Source: Dendrophyllia cribrosa (taxonomy: Eukaryota > Cnidaria > Anthozoa > Scleractinia > Dendrophylliidae). Taken from it: a DNA stretch of 64,000 bases. Location of the stretch: NCBI GenBank assembly GCA_024195265.1, contig JAJLRJ010000011.1:19278927-19342926 (forward strand), given 5' to 3'. Positions 49,301 to 55,637 of the stretch are shown here, one piece after another; positions within the stretch are counted from its first letter, which is position 1; every line of letters begins with the position of its first letter. The notes below the pieces were generated by a model, which searched no databases, was not told the DNA's origin, and saw only the letters and a list, made by a program, of their open reading frames with translations. A program made the translations under genes and the position numbers.

Positions 49301-49831
49301 AAGGTGGGTCTAACTTTTGAGTCTGATGTGGATGATCAGAAATCCTTAAGTGTGACTATTCAAATGAAAGCTACTGAGCAGTACTTTCCTCTGGTATTGT
49401 CTTTATTATGCTGTATAAGGTGGTTCTGCAGTACAAGGTGGTTTTAACTTTTGAGTCTGTGGATGAAATCCTTAAGTGTGACTATTCAAATGAAAGCTAC
49501 TGAGCAGTACTTTCCTTTGGTGAAGTTTGTCTTGTCATTTTGTAAAACAAACTTTGGTAATTTGTTCATGTTTTGATCTTCATGGGTACTCTTGGGTTTG
49601 AAAAGGGTTAACAATAGAAATATTTTACAGTGTGACTATAAATACAGTGCATTTGTGAGAACTATTTCACAGACCTGGTATTGGCTGCACACTAGACATT
49701 CCAAGACGGGATGGTGACGTAGATCTGGGCCTCCTGGTGGGTGATATGGATCTTGATCGCCGCGGCTTTGGACGAGTAAAAGAAGTAAAGTCACGAAGTA
49801 GTAAGGGGGCTCTCGATGGGGCACGAGTCAT
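46348..49831 (-). CDS. Unrecognised host gene, five exons, 198 aa basic S/R/P-rich protein
   Basis: Exons, 5' to 3' on the minus strand: 49831-49675, 48595-48297, 47350-47304, 46863-46804, 46381-46348. All junctions are AG/GT and all phases agree, giving 597 bp including a TGA stop. The N terminus is rich in S, R and P (RPKPRRSRSISPTRRPRSTS, then PSRLGMSS). The middle has SLSYALDDLDVSMNSWKNFS and SDRIQQRVERVIDKKSP. The end is acidic then charged-helical (SEDSDNESVDSLDILR, ESLREERRALSDAIREADRA). It finishes YYKSLGIDL. I do not recognise the family. A short cytoskeletal or cilium-linked adaptor is possible but unproven. The viral element begins about 40 bp upstream of its ATG, so its native promoter is probably displaced or replaced. 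Confidence 0.68.
47125..47190 (+). repeat. tRNA-like SINE head fragment
   Basis: AAGTGGTTAAGGCATCCACT followed by CGAGTTTGAACTCTCG resembles a Ser/Leu-type tRNA A box and B box region without closed acceptor stem. Confidence 0.4.
48107..48210 (-). repeat. tRNA-like SINE fragment
   Basis: On the minus strand, CTGGTTAGCTTAGTTGGTAG (A-box-like) is followed by CACAGGTTAAAATTCCAGGC (B-box-like). Mutations in both boxes suggest an inactive copy. Confidence 0.45.
49030..49520. repeat. ~110-bp tandem repeat, four to five copies
   Basis: Units share AAGTGTGACTATTCAAATGA, TGAGCAGTACTTTCCT and TTATTATGCTGTACAAGGTG, with a few indels. The sequence belongs to the same family as 5930-6530, here amplified in tandem within the first intron of the unrecognised gene. 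Confidence 0.8.
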
Positions 49832-49872
49832 TTTTCCTAACCACGCCCATGAGTGGATTTTGGATATGGGGC

Positions 49873-49948
49873 AGTCAAAAAAGTCCCTATATACGTCATC
49901 GCTGACGTCAGCTGACGTTAACCCAACGTTATATAGGGGATTTTGACT
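49873..49948. repeat. Terminal-like palindrome with CRE-like centre
   Basis: The left arm AGTCAAAAAAGTCCCTATATA and the right arm TATATAGGGGATTTTGACT are imperfect inverse copies. Between them, GCTGACGTCAGC at 49901-49912 is a perfect palindrome containing TGACGTCA, the CREB/ATF site. Related AGTCAAAATCCCC words recur at 50033 (inverted, partial), 50114 and 50163. It may be the element's left tip or a promoter of the flanking host gene. Confidence 0.6.
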
Positions 49949-50190
49949 AGAATTATTTTTCAATTTTTTTTCAATTTTTTTTCAAATTTTTTTGAATTTT
50001 TTTTTGAAGTTTTTTTTCAATTTTTGATTTATATAGGTGATTTTGAGTATCGAATTTTTTCAAAAAATTTTTTGATTTTTTTCAAAATTTTTTTCAAATT
50101 TTTTTTTTGGGGAAGTGGTCAAATTTCCCTGTGTACGATCCTCCTGGGGAATGAATTGGGGAAGTAGTCAAAATCCCCAATATGAAAGAA
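49949..50190. repeat. T-rich subterminal stretch
   Basis: Long runs of T are separated by CAA, GAA or ATTG, with further ATATAGGTGATTTTGA and AAGTAGTCAAAATCCCC words. The open frame through it is Phe-rich low-complexity translation and not a gene. From 50191 to 50651 no gene is evident. Confidence 0.7.
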
Positions 50191-50651
50191 GAAGCCCACA
50201 CAAAGATGAAAGTTCAATAACGTGTTTAATGAAAATCATCAACAAGAAAAAATTTCAAGGATTAACGCTTTCTTCTTTTCTCGAGTAACTTTCCGATCGG
50301 GGTTTGAGCAAAATTTATCTGGATGTTACGGTGATAAAAGCGCTTATCATCGAGCGCTGAATAATTCTTTTAACAGAACATAATACAAGCAATCACTTGG
50401 TAATTAGACCGCATGAAAACCTTCAGGGCAAAAAATTCAAAGTCAGACATTTTCCGCGAAGACGTGTCGTAAATCGGGTTCTCTTTCTCTTTCGATTCCA
50501 TCGCATGTTAGAACGAAAATCATCTTGGCTCGCCTCCGGGACATTCCGTGAATGAAAAAAGAAAAAAAAAAATAGTTTGAATTCAATACTCGCAGAAAAC
50601 TCGTTTGAAAGAAGAAACGTGAAAGTATTTTAAACAAATCAAATTTTCCTC

Positions 50652-51338
50652 GCATGACGAATCGAGCAAAGACAAACAAACAAACTACGAACCTGCGGAA
50701 AGATTTTGCAGTACAAAAATCCCTTTCTTTTGCCGAAAAGGTTGTCCTTTTTCCAAAGCCACCTCTTAAACCTTCCACGAGGAGAGTTGTCTGATTTTTT
50801 AGCGAGGAACCATCTTTGTTTTCACGCCGTGAAAAAATCTTTCTTGTCTTTCTCAGAACAGCGTTTTCCTGGAAAAACCGGCATGACGAATCGAGCAAAG
50901 ACAAACAAACAAACTACGAACCTGCGGAAAGATTTTGCAGTACAAAAATCCCTTTCTTTTGCCGAAAAGGTTGTCCTTTTTCCAAAGCCACCTCTTAAAC
51001 CTTCCACGAGGAGAGTTGTCTGATTTTTTAGCGAGGAACCATCTTTGTTTTCACGCCGTGAAAAAATCTTTCTTGTCTTTCTCAGAACAGCGTTTTCCTG
51101 GAAAAACCGGCATGACGAATCGAGCAAAGACAAACAAACAAACTACGAACCTGCGGAAAGATTTTGCAGTACAAAAATCCCTTTCTTTTGCCGAAAAGGT
51201 TGTCCTTTTTCCAAAGCCACCTCTTAAACCTTCCACGAGGAGAGTTGTCTGATTTTTTTAGCGAGGAACTATCTTTGTTTTCACGCCGTGAAAAAATCTT
51301 TCTTGTCTTTCTCAGAACAGCGTTTTCCTGGAAAAACC
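50652..51338. repeat. Three head-to-tail 229-bp repeats
   Basis: Units start at 50652, 50881 and 51110 with GCATGACGAATCGAGCAAAG; they are almost identical, the third having one extra T. Each ends GCGTTTTCCTGGAAAAACC. Overlapping open frames on both strands repeat with the same period and are dismissed. Position near the element's terminus suggests a replication, packaging or regulatory array. Confidence 0.93.
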
Positions 51339-51821
51339 CGGCTTACGCCATCACTTGGCTCCAGACCACGCGCGAACCACCAGCGGGACCTGGCTCGACG
51401 ATAAAAGAGTTTAAATTGAAATCGTCTCGTCCCAAGTGTTTGCGATAATCTTGCACCCATTACTGTTTTCTTCTGCCGAGCAGCTCGTCTGGCTTTGCGT
51501 TGTAAGCGAATGAGAGAAGAATGAAAAAAGAACAAAGCGCGAGCCTTTATAAAGGGAAAAAAAGCTGACACCACCCCTCAGGCTACGAGGAAGCCCTTCG
51601 CTGACGTCTCTTGTCTTTGAAGGGCAATTTGTTTTGTCAACCAAGCGTTTCCAGAAAGTGAGAGTGCTTTTTGTTTTGTGTTTTTCTTGCTTGTTTTTCG
51701 TTTTCTTGTTTTCGAATGTTCTTGTTGATTTTTTTCATCACGTTTTTGACTTTTTTTTTTTGACTTTTTTTTTTGATGAATTCTTATTCAAAAAACCGGT
51801 TCGCTGACGCCATTTCTTCAT
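51339..51821. other. Non-coding leader region of the element
   Basis: About 480 bp without a credible gene. TTTATAAAGGG at 51546 is a possible further TATA box, and T-rich DNA with two TTTGACTTTTTTTTT copies lies at 51745-51780. Confidence 0.5.
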
Positions 51822-51830
51822 TATAAAAAT
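51822..51830 (+). promoter_or_regulatory. TATA box for the GRF protein gene
   Basis: TATAAAAAT lies 71 bp before the ATG at 51893, leaving room for a ~40-nt leader. Confidence 0.6.
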
Positions 51831-51892
51831 CGCTCCCCAAGTTCATTTTCACTCATTCTCCAGCTGAAGAACAAGAAGAAGAAAAGAAGAAG

Positions 51893-52687
51893 ATGCCGAA
51901 GAAGATGCCGAAGAAGATGCCATTTGAAGAAAAAGTTTACATAGCCCCGAAGCGGAAATCTACCAAACCTGCGAAAGTTCCTGCGGGAAAGAAAAGAAAG
52001 AAAGAAAATGTTAAAGATATCATTAACAAAGCTAAAGATGTCGTAGAGTACATCACAATTGAAGCAGAAGGAAGAGCAAATGAAGCACCATTTGCATCAA
52101 TAGCCCCGTTTATACCTGACGCTCACACAGAAGTGAATGAACCTCTTATTCAAGATGTGGATCTAAACGTGGAACAACAAAATGCTGTCAATGCAATTGT
52201 TGGCAGCATTGGTCACATCACCCAGATGCAAATTGAGGATGCAGCTTCCAATAAGAACATTTTTTTAGTCTGCCCCTTTCATCTTGGACATTTGGAACAG
52301 AGAGTCAGCTCCCCAAACGGGTTTTGTTATCTGAAATGCCCTTATCAAGATTGTTGTGTGATCTGCGCAAAAGACAAGGCAGAGCTTTACATGCAAACTG
52401 TTCACGCTCAGTTGAATAGGGACATTAAGGAAAACTGGAAGCCTTTGCGTTGTTTCTGCAATGAAGTCTTGACCCTGAAGCAAAGCAATTCTGAGAAGAA
52501 TCCAGGTCGAATCTATCTTGCTTGCAGAAAGAGAGAGTGTAAATACTTCCAATGGGGTGATCTCCCTTTGAACGAGAAAAACGGAGACTATCACTTTAAC
52601 CATGATCCCTTCCCTCTCCCCATGAAAGAATATGCAGGCAAAACCTTGATCAGAGATGCATGTGGCGCTTCAAACTTGTTTTCCTGA
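51893..52687 (+). CDS. GRF-type zinc-finger protein with second Cys/His cluster
   Basis: 264 aa. Residues 1-40 are Lys-rich with a triplicated MPKK start, so any of the first three ATGs could serve; the first is taken. A Cys/His cluster (C127, H130, C149, C154/C155) precedes a GRF zinc finger at about 187-221 (CFC ... NPGRIYLAC ... CKYFQW), a fold that binds single-stranded DNA in APE2, TOP3A and NEIL3. A role in viral DNA replication or repair is inferred. The frame stops just after ACGASNLF; the next frame (52683-52817) continues as a charged helical stretch (KKQEEQKKRAKQ, RVIQEAFPNTFG), so a one-base frameshift in the T run at 52679-52682 probably shortens the protein by about 44 residues. 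Confidence 0.8.
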   Translation: MPKKMPKKMPFEEKVYIAPKRKSTKPAKVPAGKKRKKENVKDIINKAKDVVEYITIEAEGRANEAPFASIAPFIPDAHTEVNEPLIQDVDLNVEQQNAVNAIVGSIGHITQMQIEDAASNKNIFLVCPFHLGHLEQRVSSPNGFCYLKCPYQDCCVICAKDKAELYMQTVHAQLNRDIKENWKPLRCFCNEVLTLKQSNSEKNPGRIYLACRKRECKYFQWGDLPLNEKNGDYHFNHDPFPLPMKEYAGKTLIRDACGASNLFS

Positions 52688-52817
52688 CTTAAAGAAACAA
52701 GAAGAGCAAAAGAAACGCGCAAAGCAGACGGAATCAGCGAGAGTGATCCAAGAAGCCTTTCCAAACACTTTTGGTTCTAGTCAGCCAAGTCACCCAAAAT
52801 GTACTACTCTTTTTTGA
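52683..52817 (+). pseudogene. Probable frameshifted C-terminal tail of the GRF gene
   Basis: An open stretch of 44 codons in the +1 frame begins where the GRF frame stops and ends at TGA 52815-52817. It is charged and Gln-rich as expected for a helical tail, and has no start codon of its own. A sequencing error is an equally good explanation for the break. Confidence 0.5.
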
Positions 52818-53022
52818 AAAAAACGTTTGAAAAAACGTTTGAAAAAACTTATCATTATTTCTATAAAAGGTTTAAATTGTTTGAATGTTGAATAAAAATG
52901 AAACTGGGCAAAAAGGTTGTTTGATCTCTTGTGGAATTGGGTTCGATGGCGAGTCATGCCATGGGTATGTTCCTCTTTGTATAGACGCTGTAAAGAAGGG
53001 TTGAAACCTATTCCAATAGAAG

Positions 53023-53175
53023 ATGTTCGACAAACAATTGTTGTCGAAATACAATGATTCCAAAGCTATAGGCAGTTTAAGAGGAGTGGCACGATTTGCA
53101 TCCTCCCAGGGAATTCCGCTGGGTCGAGCCAAACAATTGTTACAACAACATCCGCAAGAATTTAAACATGTTTGA
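53023..53175 (+). CDS. Small ORF, 50 aa, resembling the integrase N-terminal domain
   Basis: The frame contains AIGSLRGVARFASSQGIPLG and RAKQLLQQHP. Its pattern (G-S/N, hydrophobic helix, turn, basic or polar helix ending LQQ) resembles residues 24-52 of the integrase at 54515, where GNFKELIKVARDTLDVSPSQ leads to AQTYLQ. It may be a free-standing DNA-binding module or the relic of a second integrase. The flanks 52818-53022 and 53176-53431 hold nothing else recognisable. Confidence 0.4.
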   Translation: MFDKQLLSKYNDSKAIGSLRGVARFASSQGIPLGRAKQLLQQHPQEFKHV

Positions 53176-53431
53176 TGTCCACCATGTTTTGTAATCCCAC
53201 GCCACTTTGAAAACCAAGACTAAGACAACAGAGGTTTCATTCACATTGCACCAACGTTTTACTCAATAAAAAAAGTAAAGAGAAGAAAACATGGCTGCGA
53301 TTGACAACAATGGCAAAAAAAAAAAACATTGATCAAACGGTTTTTTTTTTTCATTGAGCTTGAGGCTCGTGGCTCGTTTGTCCTCTCATGCAAACTTCGA
53401 CGACCGTCAGTTTTTTTTTTTTTTATTTTTT

Positions 53432-53968
53432 TTATGGATCTAATCCCAAGTCCTTGCACGAGGAGCTGTCATCGCTGTCCACCTCATCTGTCCAATTATG
53501 ACCTAATTTCAGGCGCTGCCAGTCAAACACTTCATCGATGTTGACGTGCGTCAATCCTAATAGTTCATAGGTAAAGAACAGATCTTGACGTCGGAAGGAT
53601 AAAATTTCTTCCAAAATGCGTACGGTGACCACATCGGTTGACAACATGTTGCGCACAAATTGACAGTTTTCAGGGGTCCAGATCGGGTGTACGATACCAT
53701 TTTCATGCAGCTGATGCACCCATTCGTCGTACACATCTGGAAAAGTGACTTGTCGAAGAGCCCTACTAATGTTAGCTCGTAGATCGTGTAAGAACAACAA
53801 GGCTTCGGGTGACCAAATGGGGTTATCGGGCGGTTTCAATACCACATGATGTTGCATGCATTTTAATAATGCTACAATCCACCAACGCCGCCAAGGGCGA
53901 GCATTCAGACTCTGCGTAAACTCACTCTGAGAGTCCACTACCCCTTGACTCGTGAAAGGAGAAGTCAT
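53432..53968 (-). CDS. Unrecognised opposite-strand protein, 178 aa
   Basis: This is the only clear minus-strand gene of the element here. It has no known motif that I can see. Trp- and Leu-rich segments (RPWRRWWIVALLKCMQHHVV, EALLFLHDLRANISRAL) suggest a helical fold. The C terminus is acidic (DEVDSDDSSSCKDL). PIWSPEALLFLHDLR and PIWTPENCQFVRNML look like an internal repeat of about 70 residues. A TATA box on the minus strand (53997-54006) supports expression. Divergent orientation from the integrase operon hints at an early or regulatory gene, but that is only inference. Confidence 0.72.
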   Translation of the reverse strand: MTSPFTSQGVVDSQSEFTQSLNARPWRRWWIVALLKCMQHHVVLKPPDNPIWSPEALLFLHDLRANISRALRQVTFPDVYDEWVHQLHENGIVHPIWTPENCQFVRNMLSTDVVTVRILEEILSFRRQDLFFTYELLGLTHVNIDEVFDWQRLKLGHNWTDEVDSDDSSSCKDLGLDP

Positions 53969-53996
53969 GTTTGGTGTAAAAAAGACTAAACGTTAT

Positions 53997-54006
53997 CCTT
54001 ATATAG
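53997..54006 (-). promoter_or_regulatory. TATA box, minus strand
   Basis: CTATATAAGG on the minus strand ends ~29 bp before the ATG at 53968. With the plus-strand TATA at 54040 it makes a ~100-bp divergent promoter. Confidence 0.7.
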
Positions 54007-54039
54007 AAAACGCGAACTGTCAGTCCTACCAAAATCTTC

Positions 54040-54050
54040 TATAAAAAAAG
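54040..54050 (+). promoter_or_regulatory. TATA box for the 54073 gene and integrase unit
   Basis: TATAAAAAAAG lies 33 bp before ATG 54073. No further TATA box is seen before the integrase or the 793-aa gene, whose starts follow the preceding stops by only a few bases, so one transcript may carry all three. Confidence 0.65.
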
Positions 54051-54072
54051 AAACGACAAGGTATCAAAACAA

Positions 54073-54510
54073 ATGGTAACACGTCAACAAAGAACACTTC
54101 AGCGCGCGAGATTAAAAAAAAAAATGTCGAGAACGTCTGACGCCCAGATTGCTTTAAAAGATTGGTTGGGATGTGCCATTCTCTTTTTAGAAAGAGTCGA
54201 CCCCCATTCTTTGGTGGACTTCAGCGATGATGCGTTACAAGAGCTAGAACCGGACGTAGCGTTTGCGCAACTGGTGACCAGAAACAAAGAGAAGAACGAA
54301 CCGTTTACTTTGCTTCATTTGATGGCTTATTTAAGCGTTATGCGTCAATGTTTGTCCCTGGACGCTTACCGTGAACATCGTCGTTGGATATTTAAGCAAC
54401 AACAACAAGCATACATACCTAGTTTTGGACGTTTTGTGGCTCAATTTACAGTGAGTCTGACCCGGCGATTGATCCCTTTGGTGGTGCGCACCTGTTTGTT
54501 CCCCATCTAA
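54073..54510 (+). CDS. Unrecognised 145-aa protein upstream of integrase
   Basis: The N terminus is strongly basic (TRQQRTLQRARLKKKM). The middle is leucine-rich and helical (LKDWLGCAILFLERVD, PFTLLHLMAYLSVMRQCLSL). The C terminus is basic-hydrophobic (VSLTRRLIPLVVRTCLF) and could bind membrane or fold as an amphipathic helix. Its stop is 4 bp from the integrase ATG, indicating co-transcription. An alternative start is the Met at residue 18 (54124). The family is unknown. Confidence 0.7.
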   Translation: MVTRQQRTLQRARLKKKMSRTSDAQIALKDWLGCAILFLERVDPHSLVDFSDDALQELEPDVAFAQLVTRNKEKNEPFTLLHLMAYLSVMRQCLSLDAYREHRRWIFKQQQQAYIPSFGRFVAQFTVSLTRRLIPLVVRTCLFPI

Positions 54511-54514
54511 AAAA

Positions 54515-55633
54515 ATGAAGAAGGCCGAGCAGATGAGTCCTTTGGAAGACTTGTATTTGGATCTGGAGAGTCCTTACGCGTTGAGTGGAAATTTCAAGGA
54601 ATTGATCAAGGTGGCCCGCGACACGTTGGACGTCTCACCCAGCCAGGCGCAAACGTATTTACAAGGAGAACCCACTTTCACGTTACACCGTCCTCGTCAG
54701 GTACGATTTCCACGCAGCAAGACGGTCGTGCCTCCGCAAGTGGATTATACCTGGCAGGCGGATCTTGTGGAAATGCAGGATGCCAAACTCATTGCCCAAA
54801 ACAAACGCACCCGATACCTACTGACGGTCATCGATGTGTTGTCCAAATATGCATGGGTCATTGCCTTAAAAAGCAAGAAAGGTAAGGCCACGGCAGATGC
54901 CTTTCGTTATTTGTTGGAGAATTCAGGAGGACGTAAGCCCGTCAACTTGCAGACGGATCAAGGGAAAGAATTCTACAACCAACACATGAAGCAATTACTG
55001 GACGAGTATAACATTCACCACTATTCCACTCGAGGTGAACCCAAAGCTGCTGTGGTCGAACGTTTCAATCGCACTTTGAAGGAATGGATGTACAAGTACA
55101 TGACAGCTCGCAACACCCCCAAATATTTGGAGGTCTTACCCTTGTTGGTGGACAAGTACAACACGCGCATTCACAGCCGCACTCAAATGGCCCCGGCCGA
55201 TGTCACTGACGACAATGCCTCGGTGGTCTGGAAGCGGTTGTTCAAACCCACCCCTGCCTTAGACCCTTACAAGTTTCGACCGGGGGATTTTGTGCGCACC
55301 ACAAAACCCGTCAAGGGTAAAAAGAGTGCCTTTTCCAAGAGTTATCGGGGTAATTGGTCGCAAGACGTGTACACGGTGACCGATCGTCAACGGTCCTTGT
55401 ACGATGGTGTGAATTATTATAAGTTGGACACTTGGAAAGGTGATAAAGTACCTGGACGATTTTATGAACCTCAACTGCAAAAAGTACGAGCTCTTCCCAA
55501 CCAATGGCGGGTGAGTAAAAAGCTTAAATACAAGGGACGCGGACCCACTCGTCAAGTGTTAGTTAACTGGCAAGGACTTGCTCCCGATTATCAAACGTGG
55601 ATACCCGTCAAAGAGTTAAAAAAGTCCTCGTAA
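54515..55633 (+). CDS. Retroviral-type integrase (rve, DDE) with C-terminal chromodomain
   Basis: 372 aa. Residues ~10-60 form the helical N-terminal region usual for Polinton integrases. The rve catalytic core spans ~78-225 with D83 (WQADLVEM), D148 (LQTDQGKEF) and E182 (VVERFNRTLKEW); 33 residues separate the second Asp from Glu, two fewer than the common 35. Residues 254-325 resemble the small basic SH3-like C-terminal domain (RPGDFVRTTK). Residues ~330-370 are a chromodomain (WRVSKKLKY ... VLVNWQGL ... YQTWIPVKEL) that may steer insertion to methylated histone H3. The enzyme inserts the element with a 6-bp target duplication. It starts 4 bp after the upstream stop and ends 4 bp before the next ATG. 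Confidence 0.95.
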   Translation: MKKAEQMSPLEDLYLDLESPYALSGNFKELIKVARDTLDVSPSQAQTYLQGEPTFTLHRPRQVRFPRSKTVVPPQVDYTWQADLVEMQDAKLIAQNKRTRYLLTVIDVLSKYAWVIALKSKKGKATADAFRYLLENSGGRKPVNLQTDQGKEFYNQHMKQLLDEYNIHHYSTRGEPKAAVVERFNRTLKEWMYKYMTARNTPKYLEVLPLLVDKYNTRIHSRTQMAPADVTDDNASVVWKRLFKPTPALDPYKFRPGDFVRTTKPVKGKKSAFSKSYRGNWSQDVYTVTDRQRSLYDGVNYYKLDTWKGDKVPGRFYEPQLQKVRALPNQWRVSKKLKYKGRGPTRQVLVNWQGLAPDYQTWIPVKELKKSS

Positions 55634-55637
55634 AAAA

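Noticed and set aside
49943..50167. Phe-rich 74-codon frame
   Set aside because: Translation of T runs; low complexity with no coding signature.
50652..51338. CRISPR array
   Set aside because: 229-bp units are contiguous without spacers, in a eukaryotic context.
50443..51574. Overlapping 60-153 codon frames on both strands
   Set aside because: They repeat with the 229-bp unit and simply read through the tandem array; no start context, TATA box or family similarity.
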